Source: Beijerinckiaceae bacterium
GTDB taxonomy: Bacteria; Pseudomonadota; Alphaproteobacteria; Rhizobiales; Beijerinckiaceae
Reading direction: 5' to 3'
Assembly (NCBI GenBank): GCA_947475995.1
Contig: CANJNI010000005.1
Coordinates: 62,001 to 126,000 of the forward strand
Length of the DNA: 64,000 nucleotides
Part shown: positions 34,133 to 42,985 of the stretch, piece by piece
How positions within the stretch are numbered: the first letter of the stretch is position 1
How the letters are laid out: each line of letters starts with the position of its first letter
The notes under the pieces: model-generated
What the model was told of the DNA's origin: nothing
The model's database searches: none
The model's input: only the letters and a program-made list of their open reading frames with translations
Position numbers and translations under genes: made by a program

Positions 34133-35158
34133 ATGGAAATCGATCCCGATATGGTCTCCCTTGTCATTGGGGCGATGCTGGACCCGGTGGTGGTGCTCGA
34201 CGACGCCGACCGCGTGGTCGCTTTCAACAGTCCTGCCCGGTCCATCTATCCTGCGCTGGCGCGCGGCGAGGCGCTCGTCCGCATCATCCGCTCGCCGGTC
34301 GTGCTGGACGCCGTTGCGGCGGTTCGGGCTTCCGGTCAGGCGCAGAACGTGTCGCTGCTGGAACGCCTGCCGGTCGAACGGCTGTTCGACGTCCACGCCG
34401 GCCCGATCCGCGACGGCGTCAGGCTGTTCGTCGCTCTCACGCTGCACGATCTGACAGAGGCGCGCCGCGTCGAGCAGATGCGCGTCGATTTCGTCGCCAA
34501 CGCCAGCCACGAATTGCGCACCCCGCTCGCCTCGCTTCTGGGTTTTGTCGAAACCCTGCAGGGTCCGGCGCGCGACGACGAGAAGGCGCGCGGGCGCTTC
34601 CTCGACATCATGCGCGAACAGGCGCGGCGCATGGCGCGGCTGGTGGACGATCTGCTGTCGCTCTCCCGGATCGAGCAGAACCAGCATGTTCGGCCCGAAA
34701 CGCCGGTTGATCTGGCCGCCATCGTGCGCGGCGTGAACGATACGCTTGGACCGTCCGCGCGCGACGAGGGCATAGAACTGGCGATCGACGCCCCTGCTCC
34801 GGCTATGCTGCGGGGCGACCGCGACGAATTGATTAGAGTCGCAGAGAATCTCGTCGAGAACGCCCTGAAATACGGGGCGGACGCTGAACGCAAGCGCGTC
34901 GACGTGAAGGTGGTCGGGTCAGGGCCGGATATTGTGCTGTCGGTGCGCGATTATGGTCGCGGCATCGCCCAGGAGCATCTCCCGCGCCTGACCGAGCGAT
35001 TTTACCGGGTGGATGCAGGCCAGAGCCGGGCGCGCGGCGGCACCGGGCTGGGTCTGGCGATCGTCAAGCATATCGTGATGCGCCACCGGGGCAGGCTGCG
35101 GATTGAGAGCAGACCGGGCGAAGGCGCGTTGTTTGAAGTATCGTTTCCGGCGCTCTGA
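34133..35158 (+). CDS. phoR: PhoR-like sensor histidine kinase without membrane segments
   Basis: A 341-residue kinase. It begins directly with a PAS domain (residues about 5-105: VIGAMLDPVVVLDDADRVVA). HisKA follows with the phospho-acceptor H126 in FVANASHELRTPLASLLGFV, then HATPase_c with LVENALKY, DYGRGI and GGTGLGLAIVKH. This core is close to PhoR of alphaproteobacteria, which usually has N-terminal membrane helices; none is encoded here and no in-frame start lies further upstream. pst, phoU and phoB, common neighbours of phoR, are not in the window. The ribosome site is TTGGAG. It could be a truncated PhoR anchored through partners or a related soluble kinase. Kinase call firm; PhoR identity moderate. 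Confidence 0.85.
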   Translation: MEIDPDMVSLVIGAMLDPVVVLDDADRVVAFNSPARSIYPALARGEALVRIIRSPVVLDAVAAVRASGQAQNVSLLERLPVERLFDVHAGPIRDGVRLFVALTLHDLTEARRVEQMRVDFVANASHELRTPLASLLGFVETLQGPARDDEKARGRFLDIMREQARRMARLVDDLLSLSRIEQNQHVRPETPVDLAAIVRGVNDTLGPSARDEGIELAIDAPAPAMLRGDRDELIRVAENLVENALKYGADAERKRVDVKVVGSGPDIVLSVRDYGRGIAQEHLPRLTERFYRVDAGQSRARGGTGLGLAIVKHIVMRHRGRLRIESRPGEGALFEVSFPAL

Positions 35159-35160
35159 AC

Positions 35161-35691
35161 TCAGGCGGTGCGCTGCATCCGGCGTTCCCGCTCGCGTTCG
35201 CGACGGCGGTCCTGCGCTGGCTGGTAGGCGAGGCGGGAATGATAGGTGCAGTAGGACTCGCCGATGGTCGACTTGCCGCCGCAATAGCGGAATTCCGACG
35301 TCGCCGGATCGCCCAGAGGCCAGCGGCACATGGCTTCCTTGAGTTCCATGATCGTGACCCGTTCCGACATCGGAAGCAGGACTTCCTCGATCGGCTTCTG
35401 GATCGGAACCGCATCATGGATGCGCGGCGCGAAGGCGAGCGCGGTATTGCCGCGCACGATGGGGGCCGAGGCCCGCGGGGTGGAATTGCGGTGACTGCGC
35501 GCCTGCGGACGCGGACGGGGCTGCGCCTGGGCCGGAGCCTTGACGCGGCCCGACAGGCCGAGGCGGTGAACCTTGCCGATGACGGCGTTGCGGGTGATGC
35601 CATTGGCGAGTTCGCCGGCGATCTGACTGGCGCTCATGCCGTCCAGCCACATTTTTTTGAGCAGTTCAACGCGTTCGTCGTTCCAGGACAT
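35161..35691 (-). CDS. gcrA: GcrA cell cycle regulator
   Basis: A 176-residue alphaproteobacterial cell-cycle regulator. The N-terminal DNA-binding domain (residues 1-50) has MSWNDERVELLKKMWLDGMS and ITRNAVIGKVHRLGLSGR. A Pro/Arg-rich linker follows. The C-terminal sigma-70-binding domain has AMCRWPLGDPATSEFRYCGG and SYCTYHSRLAYQPAQ. GcrA binds sigma-70 RNA polymerase and activates promoters carrying CcrM-methylated GANTC. The start has GGAGG five nt upstream. A GAGTC site lies two bases from the start codon, and further sites follow in the intergenic region, which makes methylation-linked control of gcrA or the divergent genes plausible. Confidence 0.96.
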   Translation of the reverse strand: MSWNDERVELLKKMWLDGMSASQIAGELANGITRNAVIGKVHRLGLSGRVKAPAQAQPRPRPQARSHRNSTPRASAPIVRGNTALAFAPRIHDAVPIQKPIEEVLLPMSERVTIMELKEAMCRWPLGDPATSEFRYCGGKSTIGESYCTYHSRLAYQPAQDRRRERERERRMQRTA

Positions 35692-35692
35692 C

Positions 35693-35976
35693 GAGTCCTC
35701 CAGATGGGTTCCGCCGAGAATCCAAACCGCACCGCAGCGCCGGAAATTCCGACGTCGTTCAACGCGTTACGCTTTCAGATAGGTCCGCCGCGCACGAAAT
35801 GTCGTAATCGACGGGCCGAAAACTACACTACGGGTTGAATCGGGCGCAAGAGTCCGAAATGCAACACTGGCGTTTTCCCCAGTTGATCCACGGCTCTTTT
35901 GCAGCCTCACGCCGCCGCAACCGGCGCAGCAGGGCGGTATTCACGCAGTTCGTTGACCCGGAGCCGGTTAGAATCT
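35693..35976. promoter_or_regulatory. Cluster of five GANTC (CcrM methylation) sites in the gcrA-argD intergenic region
   Basis: The 358-nt gap between divergent gcrA and argD holds no ORF or RNA gene I can support. It does contain GANTC at 35693, 35718, 35837, 35850 and 35972. At this base composition about one site is expected in such a length. The motif is the target of CcrM, whose methylation GcrA reads. Confidence 0.6.
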
Positions 35977-35982
35977 ACATTA
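35954..35982 (+). promoter_or_regulatory. Candidate sigma-70/GcrA-type promoter for argD
   Basis: TTGACC (35954-35959) and TACATT (35977-35982) are spaced by 17 nt. A GAATC site ends directly at the -10 element, the arrangement described for GcrA-dependent promoters. It lies 67 nt upstream of the argD ATG. No experimental support. Confidence 0.4.
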
Positions 35983-36049
35983 TGCTGGTGATCAGCAGCC
36001 GCTCCTTTGGGGCGGCGCTTTGATTTTGAAGGCCATTCCGGCGCTTCCG

Positions 36050-37267
36050 ATGGAGCCGAACGTGACATCCGCCCTGTTGCCGACCTATGCACGGATTGAT
36101 CTCGCCTTTGAAAAGGGCGAGGGCGCGTGGCTGGAGGCTTCGGGCGGGAAGCGATTTCTCGACTTCGGCGGCGGCATCGCGGTCGCCTCGCTCGGCTATA
36201 ATCATCCCGCACTTGTGAAGGCGCTCGTCGAGCAGGGCCAGAAGATCTGGCATACCTCCAACCTGTTCAGGATTCCCGAAGGCGAGAAGCTCGCCCAGCG
36301 CCTCGTGGACAACAGCTTTGCGGATTTCGTCTTCTTCACGAATTCCGGCGCCGAAGCGATGGAATGCGCGATCAAGATGGCCCGCAAGTACCAGTATGCG
36401 TGCGGCAAGCCTGAGCGCTTTCACATCATCACCTTCGAGGGCGCGTTTCACGGACGCACGCTGTCCACCATCGCGGCTGGCGGCAACAAGAAATATCTCG
36501 AAGGTTTCGGTCCCGCCGTGCAGGGCTTTGATCAGGTTCCGATCAACGATCTCGACGCCGTGAAGGCCGCCATCGGCCCGCAGACCGCCGCCATCCTGAT
36601 CGAGCCCATTCAGGGCGAGGGCGGCATCCGGGTGTTTGAACCCGCGTTCCTGCGCGCCCTGCGCGAATTGTGCGACGAGCACGGCCTGTTGCTGATGTTC
36701 GACGAGGTGCAGACCGGCGTCGGGCGCACCGGCAGGCTCTTCGCCTATGAGCTGTCCGGCGTCGCGCCCGACATCATGTCCATCGCCAAGGGCATCGGCG
36801 GCGGCTTCCCGCTCGGCGCTTGCCTCGCCACCGCCGAAGCCGCAAAGGGCATGGTGTACGGCACCCACGGCACCACGTTCGGCGGCAACCCGCTCGCGAT
36901 GGCGGTCGGCAATGCGGTGCTGGATGTGGTTCTGTCCGATGGCTTTCTCGACCATGTGGCCCGCACGGGGCTTCTGCTGAAGCAGCGTCTGGCCGAACTG
37001 CGCGACCGTCATCCGAGGGTCATCGCCGAGGTTCGCGGCGAGGGCCTCATGCAGGGCCTGCGCATCAGCGAGAAGGTGCTCAACACCGATTTCGCGGCTG
37101 CGCTGCGCGATCAGGGCGTCCTGCTCATTCCGGCGGGCGACAATGTGGTGCGCATGCTGCCGCCCCTGATCATCGGCGAGGCCGAAGTCGCCGAAGCCGT
37201 CAAACGTATCGAGGCCGCCTGCGTGGCGACCGAAAAGGCGCTCGACGCGCCCGCCAAGGTGCAGTGA
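36050..37267 (+). CDS. argD: Acetylornithine/succinyldiaminopimelate aminotransferase
   Basis: A 405-residue class III PLP aminotransferase of arginine biosynthesis. PLP-phosphate contacts are in [18 protein letters not shown] and [23 protein letters not shown] precedes the Schiff-base Lys K247 in [14 protein letters not shown], and [11 protein letters not shown] follows. These features fit ArgD rather than gamma-aminobutyrate transaminase, and the coupled argF confirms it. ATG at 36050 is preferred over an in-frame TTG at 36020 because family proteins start near [15 protein letters not shown]. The stop overlaps the argF start by one nt (TGATG). Confidence 0.95.
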   Translation: MEPNVTSALLPTYARIDLAFEKGEGAWLEASGGKRFLDFGGGIAVASLGYNHPALVKALVEQGQKIWHTSNLFRIPEGEKLAQRLVDNSFADFVFFTNSGAEAMECAIKMARKYQYACGKPERFHIITFEGAFHGRTLSTIAAGGNKKYLEGFGPAVQGFDQVPINDLDAVKAAIGPQTAAILIEPIQGEGGIRVFEPAFLRALRELCDEHGLLLMFDEVQTGVGRTGRLFAYELSGVAPDIMSIAKGIGGGFPLGACLATAEAAKGMVYGTHGTTFGGNPLAMAVGNAVLDVVLSDGFLDHVARTGLLLKQRLAELRDRHPRVIAEVRGEGLMQGLRISEKVLNTDFAAALRDQGVLLIPAGDNVVRMLPPLIIGEAEVAEAVKRIEAACVATEKALDAPAKVQ

Positions 37268-38220
37268 TGAACAGGCACGCTCCCGTGAACGCCGCCCCCC
37301 GGCACTTCCTAGACCTGACGGAAATGTCCGGCGAGGAACTGCGCCGCGTACTCGATCTTTCCGCTACCCTGAAGGCCGGCCGCCAGGAAGCCAAGGCGTC
37401 CGGCCGCAAGCCGCTGGCCGGCAAGGTGCTGGCGATGATCTTCGATCGCCCCTCGACGCGCACGCGCGTGTCGTTCGATGTCGCGATGCGCGAACTGGGC
37501 GGGGAAACCATCATGTTAACCGGCGCCGAGATGCAGCTCGGCCGCGGCGAGACGATTGCGGACACCGCGCGCGTCCTGTCGCGCTACGTGGACGCCATCA
37601 TGATCCGCATTCTGGATCACGGCGATCTCTACGAACTGGCCAAATATGCCACGGTGCCGGTCATCAACGGGCTCACGAAAAAGTCGCATCCCTGTCAGGT
37701 GATGGCGGACGTTCTCACCTTTGAAGAACACAAGGGACCTATCAAGGGCCGCACGGTCGCCTGGTCGGGCGACGCCAACAATGTGCTGGCCAGCTGGATC
37801 CATGCCGCGCAGCGCTTTGACTTCACGATCAATGTGGCCACTCCCCCCGAACTTGCTCCGGCCAGGACCATCATGGACTGGGTGAAGCAGAGCGGCGCGC
37901 GCGTGAACCTCACGGACGATCCTTTTGCGGCCGTGAAGGGCGCGGATGCGATCATCTCCGATTGCTGGGTCTCGATGGGCGACGAGGAAGAAGCCCGCCA
38001 CCGGCACAATCTGCTGTCTCCCTATCAGGTCAACGACAAGCTGATGTCCGCCGCCAACAAGGGCGCGATCTTCATGCATTGCCTGCCCGCCCATCGCGGC
38101 GAGGAGGTCACCGACGCGGTGATTGACGGGCCGCAGTCGGTCGTTTTCGATGAAGCCGAGAACCGGCTGCATGCCCAGAAGGGCGTTCTGGCCTGGTGCC
38201 TTGGGGTGGGCCAGAACTGA
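37267..38220 (+). CDS. argF: Ornithine carbamoyltransferase
   Basis: A 317-residue enzyme that makes citrulline from ornithine and carbamoyl phosphate. The carbamoyl-phosphate motif STRTR is at residues 63-67 ([18 protein letters not shown]). The ornithine-binding HCLP motif is near residue 270 ([13 protein letters not shown]). [12 protein letters not shown] is also typical of OTC. Both ends overlap neighbours by one nt, so argD, argF and hslO are translated as a coupled unit. Confidence 0.97.
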   Translation: MNRHAPVNAAPRHFLDLTEMSGEELRRVLDLSATLKAGRQEAKASGRKPLAGKVLAMIFDRPSTRTRVSFDVAMRELGGETIMLTGAEMQLGRGETIADTARVLSRYVDAIMIRILDHGDLYELAKYATVPVINGLTKKSHPCQVMADVLTFEEHKGPIKGRTVAWSGDANNVLASWIHAAQRFDFTINVATPPELAPARTIMDWVKQSGARVNLTDDPFAAVKGADAIISDCWVSMGDEEEARHRHNLLSPYQVNDKLMSAANKGAIFMHCLPAHRGEEVTDAVIDGPQSVVFDEAENRLHAQKGVLAWCLGVGQN

Positions 38221-39206
38221 TGGCCGATGCTTCGGTGACCCGCCCGGTTTCAGATGAAGGCTACGACGACACGATCTTGCCCTTCGCGGTCGAGCCGCTG
38301 GATGTGCGCGGGCGCGTAGTGCGGCTTGGCTCGTCGCTCGACATCGTCCTGTCGCAGCACGGCTATCCCGAACCGGTCGCGCGCCTCCTCGGCGAAGCAT
38401 CCGCGCTGGCGGTTCTGCTGGGCTCGGCGCTGAAGTTCGAAGGACGCTTCCAGTTGCAGACGCGCAGCGATGGCATTGTCGAAATGCTCGTGGTGGATTT
38501 CGAAGCGCCCGACAGGATGCGGGCGCTGGCGCGGTTTGACGCCGCCCGGCTGGAGGAATTGTCCGCCGAAGCCCGGCAGGACAGCGCAGCACTGCTGGGG
38601 CGCGGGCATCTGGCCATGACGATCGATCAGGGCCCCGACATGTCCCGCTATCAGGGCGTGGTGGCCCTTGAAGGACAGGGATTGGAGGAAGCCGCGCACC
38701 AGTATTTCCGCCAGTCGGAGCAGATTCCCACGGTGGTGCGGCTGGCTGTTGCGCAGGTCTTTGCGGGCGGACGCCAGAACTGGCGCGCCGGCGGCCTGCT
38801 GGTGCAATTCCTGCCGGACTCGCCCGAGCGGCGTCGCCTGCCGGACATTGCACCCGGCGATGCGCCTGGCGGCGCAGCGACGCAAAGCCCCCATGCGGAA
38901 GACGACGCCTGGAGCGAGGCCAAGGCGCTTGCGGCGACCGTCGAGGATCACGAGCTGGTCGACCCGACGCTGTCAGCCGAAAGGCTGCTTTACCGCCTGT
39001 TCCATGAGCGGGGCGTGAAGGTTTTCGAGGCCCAGTCGGTGCGCCACCAGTGCCGCTGCTCCAGCGAGCGGGTGGAAACCATGCTGCGGAACTTCACCAC
39101 GCAGGAGCGCCGCGACATGGTGGGCGACAATGGCCGCATCGGCGTCACCTGCGAATTCTGCTCGGTGCATCGCGAGTTCGATCCGAAACAATTCGATCCC
39201 GAGTAG
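38220..39206 (+). CDS. hslO: Redox-regulated chaperone Hsp33
   Basis: A 328-residue cytosolic holdase activated by oxidation. The C-terminal zinc/redox switch is complete: C278-R-C280 and C311-E-F-C314, the CxC...CxxC pattern. The N-terminal domain has ARLLGEASALAVLLGSALKF. The start overlaps the argF stop (TGATG). The argF-hslO linkage recurs in alphaproteobacteria and probably reflects only shared transcription. Confidence 0.96.
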   Translation: MADASVTRPVSDEGYDDTILPFAVEPLDVRGRVVRLGSSLDIVLSQHGYPEPVARLLGEASALAVLLGSALKFEGRFQLQTRSDGIVEMLVVDFEAPDRMRALARFDAARLEELSAEARQDSAALLGRGHLAMTIDQGPDMSRYQGVVALEGQGLEEAAHQYFRQSEQIPTVVRLAVAQVFAGGRQNWRAGGLLVQFLPDSPERRRLPDIAPGDAPGGAATQSPHAEDDAWSEAKALAATVEDHELVDPTLSAERLLYRLFHERGVKVFEAQSVRHQCRCSSERVETMLRNFTTQERRDMVGDNGRIGVTCEFCSVHREFDPKQFDPE

Positions 39207-39265
39207 TTCGCCCGGAATAATGATTGCCAGCGAGGCCGCGCTGGTGTGTTCTGTCCCGGTGAATC

Positions 39266-39979
39266 GTGAACGGGGGCAGGCACTTGACGATTCAATTCTA
39301 CGATTTGGCCGGTGGCGACCTCAATGTGCGCTTCAGTCCGAACTGCTGGCGCATCCGCATGGCGCTCTGGCACAAGGGACTGGACTTCGACGATATTCCG
39401 CTGCGGTTCACCGACAAGGAGCCCATCGCGTTTTCGGGGCAGAAACTTCTGCCGGTGATCCGCGACGGCAATCGCTCGGTGCATGATTCCTGGGACATCG
39501 CCGTTTACCTCGACGGCGCCTATGCGGAGAAGCCGCGTCTTTTCAACGGTTCCCAGGCGATGGCCTTGTGCAATGTGCTGCGTTTCTGGGTGCAGGGCAG
39601 CGTCCATCGCGCCATTCAGCGCCTGATCATCGTCGATATTTTCAACGCGCTCGACCAGCGCGACAAGGCTTACTTCCGCTCGACGCGCGAGGCGCGTCTG
39701 GGAATGCCGCTCGAACAGTTTCGCGTGGCGACCGCCGAAGGCGTGCAGGAACTGAAAGCGGCGCTGACGCCCGCCCGCGAAGCCCTGCAATACCAGCCGT
39801 TCCTGAGCGGCCCCGCTCCGGCCTTTGCGGATTATCTCTTGTTTGGCGCCTTCATGTGGGCGCGCGCTGTTTCACCCGTTCGGCTGCTGGATCACGGCGA
39901 TCCGGTCTATGCCTGGCGCGAGCGCATGCTGGATCTTTTTGACGGCGCGCCGCGCAAGATGGCCGGCCGCGGCGTCTGA
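39266..39979 (+). CDS. Glutathione S-transferase family protein
   Basis: A protein of up to 237 residues with a thioredoxin-fold N-terminal domain (FSPNCWRIRMALWHKGLDFD, then KLLPVIRDGNRSVHDSWDIA) and an all-helical C-terminal domain. The Cys in SPNCWR sits one residue before the spot where Cys/Ser-type GSTs place their nucleophile. VHDSWDIAVYLD matches the glutathione gamma-Glu-binding ES/DS motif. The start is ambiguous: GTG at 39266 gives MNGGRHLTIQ, while TTG at 39284 gives LTIQFYDLAG, nearer to how homologues begin. A second GST-family gene follows 20 nt downstream. Substrate unknown. Confidence 0.85.
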   Translation: MNGGRHLTIQFYDLAGGDLNVRFSPNCWRIRMALWHKGLDFDDIPLRFTDKEPIAFSGQKLLPVIRDGNRSVHDSWDIAVYLDGAYAEKPRLFNGSQAMALCNVLRFWVQGSVHRAIQRLIIVDIFNALDQRDKAYFRSTREARLGMPLEQFRVATAEGVQELKAALTPAREALQYQPFLSGPAPAFADYLLFGAFMWARAVSPVRLLDHGDPVYAWRERMLDLFDGAPRKMAGRGV

Positions 39980-39999
39980 ACCTTTCCGGAGTTTCCCGA

Positions 40000-40644
40000 A
40001 TGATCGAACTCCATCTGTGGCCGACCTCGAACGGACTGAAAATCTCGATCTTTCTGGAAGAGGCGCAAATCCCCTACACGGAACATCCGGTCAATATCGG
40101 CAAGCGCGAGCAGTTCCATCCGGACTTTCTCAAGATTTCGCCGAACAACCGCATCCCGGCCATCGTGGACCGCGCGCCTGTCGACGGCGGTGCTCCCGTT
40201 TCGGTGTTCGAGTCCGGCGCAATCCTGCTCTATCTGGCGGAGAAGACCGGCAAGTTCCTGCCGGCGGATTTGCGCAGCCGCGTCGCGGTGACAGAATGGA
40301 TGTTCTGGCAGGTCGGCGGGCTCGGGCCCATGGCAGGGCAGCGCAACCATTTCACCATGCATGCGCCCGAGAAAATTCCCTATGCGATCAAGCGCTATTC
40401 GGACGAAACGCAGCGTCTGCTCGGCGTGCTCGACCGCAGGCTGGCGCTCGTCGAATATCTGGCTGGCGACTATTCGATCGCCGACATGATGTCCTATCCG
40501 TGGGTTCACTCCGCAACGCGCGAGGGCGACCCGTTCGGCGAATTCAATAATCTCAAGCGCTGGTATGATTCCATCAAGACCCGTCCCGCCGTGATAGAAG
40601 CCTATCGCAAGGGCGACGCCATCCGGGCAAAGGCCGCCAAATAA
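40000..40644 (+). CDS. GST-family disulfide reductase-like protein (YfcG-like)
   Basis: A 214-residue glutathione transferase with N-terminal LWPTSNGLKISIFLEEAQIPY, where the Thr-Ser-Asn motif replaces the catalytic Tyr, as in nu-class GSTs such as YfcG. It continues with KISPNNRIPAIVDR and SVFESGAILLYLAE (glutathione-binding ES). The C-terminal helical domain has WQVGGLGPMAGQRNHF, another nu-class hallmark. These enzymes show disulfide-bond reductase activity with glutathione. It lies just after another GST gene on the same strand. Confidence 0.9.
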   Translation: MIELHLWPTSNGLKISIFLEEAQIPYTEHPVNIGKREQFHPDFLKISPNNRIPAIVDRAPVDGGAPVSVFESGAILLYLAEKTGKFLPADLRSRVAVTEWMFWQVGGLGPMAGQRNHFTMHAPEKIPYAIKRYSDETQRLLGVLDRRLALVEYLAGDYSIADMMSYPWVHSATREGDPFGEFNNLKRWYDSIKTRPAVIEAYRKGDAIRAKAAK

Positions 40645-40678
40645 TTTTGTGCGAGGCGCAGGGCGCGCAGGAGACGCA

Positions 40679-41935
40679 ATGGCCGCCGCGCCGCAAGCAG
40701 AACAGCCTTCCACCGCAGGCTATGCGGCCTTCACCCATCGGGACTTTCGTTATCACGCCGGTTTTCGGTTCTTCACCGGCGTCGCGATGCAGATCCAGAA
40801 CGTCGGCGTCGGCTGGTATCTGTATTCGGAGACGAAAAGCGCCTGGGTGCTGGGATTTGCGGGGCTCGTGGCGTTCTTCCCCTCGCTGGTCTTCGCGCTA
40901 TTCACCGGCCATGTGGCGGACAATTTCAATCGCCGCATCGTGGTGTCGATCGCCTTTCTGGCCTGCAGCGTCTCGGCGCTCCTGCTGACCGTGATGACGG
41001 CGGTCGAAATCAGCAGCATCTGGCCGGTCTATTTCTGCATGGTGCTGACGAGCGCGGGGCGTTCGTTCGGCAATCCGGCTGCGAACGCCATAACTCCCAT
41101 GCTCGTGCCGCGCGCGCATTTCGCCAATGCGGTCACCTGGTATTCAAGCTCCATGCAGCTGGCCACCATCTCGGGCCCGGCGATCGGCGGACTTCTTTAT
41201 GTGTTCGGCCCTGTCGCGGTGTTCGGCACGGCAGCAGTCTGCTTTCTGCTGGGTGCATTGAGCGAATTGCTGATCCGCACCAAACTGAGGCCGGAGGGAA
41301 AGAAGCGCGACCCCGTAAGCCTCGAGTCCCTGAGCGCTGGGCTGCGCTTCATCTGGTCTAAAAGCGAAGTCTTCGGCGCGTTGACGCTCGATCTTGTTGC
41401 GGTCCTGTTCGGCGGCGCAACGGCGCTGCTGCCCATGGTGGCGCAGGACATCCTGCATGTGGACGCCTTCGGCATGGGCCTGCTGCGTTCAGCGCCCGCT
41501 GTCGGGGCTATCGGGATGGCGGTCGCGCTTGCTTATTTTCCGCTGCGCCGCAAGGTCGGCAAGACGCTGCTGCTGACCGTTGCGGCCTATGGCCTTGCGA
41601 CGATCGCCTTCGGGCTGTCGACGTCCTTCGGGCTTTCGCTGGCGTTTCTGGCCGCCATGGGAGCCGCCAATTCGATCAGCGTCGTGATCCGTCACACGAT
41701 GGTGCAGATCGAAACGCCTGACGAGATGCGCGGGCGCGTGGCGGCGGTGAACTCCATCTTCACCGGCACGTCGAACGATCTGGGCGACTTCGAAGCCGGC
41801 GCAACCGCAGCCCTGTTCGGCGTCGGTCCCGCCATCGTGCTGGGCGGCGTTGCGACGATCTGTTGCGCAGGCCTGTGGGGCCATCTGTTTCCCGCTTTGA
41901 GAGATCGGGACACGTTGCTGGGCGGCAAGGGCTGA
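40679..41935 (+). CDS. MFS transporter (MFS_3/enterobactin-exporter-like)
   Basis: A 418-residue transporter with twelve predicted membrane segments. The N-terminus contains HRDFRYHAGFRFFTGVAMQI, and the loop-2/3 MFS signature is TGHVADNFNRR. The second half has ETPDEMRGRVAAVNSIF, typical of the MFS_3 group related to EntS. The ATG was chosen for the CAGGAGACGCA ribosome site; an in-frame upstream ATG adds only ten unlikely residues. No siderophore genes are nearby, so the substrate is unknown. It ends six nt from the convergent nikR-like stop. Confidence 0.9.
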   Translation: MAAAPQAEQPSTAGYAAFTHRDFRYHAGFRFFTGVAMQIQNVGVGWYLYSETKSAWVLGFAGLVAFFPSLVFALFTGHVADNFNRRIVVSIAFLACSVSALLLTVMTAVEISSIWPVYFCMVLTSAGRSFGNPAANAITPMLVPRAHFANAVTWYSSSMQLATISGPAIGGLLYVFGPVAVFGTAAVCFLLGALSELLIRTKLRPEGKKRDPVSLESLSAGLRFIWSKSEVFGALTLDLVAVLFGGATALLPMVAQDILHVDAFGMGLLRSAPAVGAIGMAVALAYFPLRRKVGKTLLLTVAAYGLATIAFGLSTSFGLSLAFLAAMGAANSISVVIRHTMVQIETPDEMRGRVAAVNSIFTGTSNDLGDFEAGATAALFGVGPAIVLGGVATICCAGLWGHLFPALRDRDTLLGGKG

Positions 41936-41941
41936 TGCGGC

Positions 41942-42406
41942 TCAGAGCGCCGGCGAGCCGTGGTCGTGCTCATGTTCGTGGTCGCCATGCCTGTGCCGGC
42001 CGCCGTCGCTGCGGATCGGCACCAGATTGACCTGCCCGAAACGCACGCCGCGCTCCGCCACCGTGGCTTCCGCGATGCGTCGCACCGCCTCGGTGCGGCC
42101 CCGGAACAGCGTCACTTCCATGCAATGGCGATGATCCAGCCGCGTCCGCATCGAGGAGATCGTGATGTCGTGATGCTCGTGCTGCGCACGGTCGAGCCGC
42201 ATGGCGAGATCGCGACCGTCGTAATCGTAAACATACGAGACCGCCGCCACGCATTGATCCGTCGCGGGTCCGGTTTCGGTGCGGGTCAGCGCCTCGCGCA
42301 CCAGATCGCGCATCGCCTCGGATCGGTTGCTGTAGCCGCGTTTGGCCATATAGGCGTCGATGGCTTCCGCCATATTGTCGTCGAGGCTGATGGTCAGGCG
42401 TTGCAT
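41942..42406 (-). CDS. NikR-family ribbon-helix-helix regulator with altered nickel site
   Basis: A 154-residue regulator. Residues 1-45 form the CopG-type ribbon-helix-helix (MQRLTISLDDNMAEAIDAYM, GYSNRSEAMRDLVREA). Residues 50-132 are the ACT-like metal-sensing domain. Without gaps the numbering equals that of E. coli NikR, so ligands can be read directly: H76 and C95 are present, but H87 and H89 are both Arg (MRTRLDHRHC). H92 is kept and H94 is an extra His. The C-terminal tail is His-rich (RHRHGDHEHEHDHG). It may sense another metal or bind nickel differently. No nik permease operon is in the window. The start is set by homology to MQRxTIxLDD. Confidence 0.88.
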   Translation of the reverse strand: MQRLTISLDDNMAEAIDAYMAKRGYSNRSEAMRDLVREALTRTETGPATDQCVAAVSYVYDYDGRDLAMRLDRAQHEHHDITISSMRTRLDHRHCMEVTLFRGRTEAVRRIAEATVAERGVRFGQVNLVPIRSDGGRHRHGDHEHEHDHGSPAL

Positions 42407-42466
42407 GGCGGCCCCATTCGAGGAATGCCCATTCCTAGCAGGCGACAAGCCCGGCGCAAACCGCCC

Positions 42467-42985
42467 TTACGGCTCCGGCATCGAGCGTAGCGCTTCGTCC
42501 AGAAGCCGCTGCGCATAATCGCCATGCGAGCGAGCAACCGATAACTGGAAGATCTCGCGCTCTCGCCGCCAGAGCGTTGCGCCGGCCTTGGCAAAAACCG
42601 TTCGCGTGCAGGCCCCGATCGGAAAACCCTGCTCGGAGAGATCAAGCGGAATGGCGGCATTCAGCAGCAGGGCCGCGTCGGGACCGCAGATGTCGAACAG
42701 GCAGTCGCGACTCGATACATCGACAAGCGCGTGGGCCATGCCCGCCAGCGCGTCGCGCAAAACGCGCAACGTTCCGGCCTCATTGGCGATTAACAGCCAC
42801 TCGTCCGGCCCGAGCCAGAGGGCTGCACGATCACCGATGTCGGAAGACCACAGCGGTGGCGCCGGCAAGGCGAGACCAAAGCCGCGCCCGCATGCAAGAG
42901 CCGCGTCCCGGCCGCCGCGAAACACGAAGCGTCCGGACGCGGCTTGCATCTGCACTGCTGCGCGTCCCCGCGAAATCTCAACCAC
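42467..42985 (-). CDS. soxG: Sarcosine oxidase gamma subunit
   Basis: A 172-residue small subunit of heterotetrameric sarcosine oxidase. Recognisable segments are LWLGPDEWLLIANEAG, LVDVSSRDCLFDICGPDAA and AKAGATLWRREREIFQLSVA, typical of SoxG, whose fold resembles the aminomethyltransferase module. The GTG start overlaps the end of soxA by 8 nt; a longer frame exists but is inside soxA. It is the last gene of the operon. Confidence 0.88.
   Translation of the reverse strand: MVEISRGRAAVQMQAASGRFVFRGGRDAALACGRGFGLALPAPPLWSSDIGDRAALWLGPDEWLLIANEAGTLRVLRDALAGMAHALVDVSSRDCLFDICGPDAALLLNAAIPLDLSEQGFPIGACTRTVFAKAGATLWRREREIFQLSVARSHGDYAQRLLDEALRSMPEP

Noticed and set aside
35692-36049. A possible small RNA or tRNA in the gcrA-argD gap
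   Set aside because: No cloverleaf, no strong hairpin with T-run; only GANTC sites and a promoter-like pair are supported.
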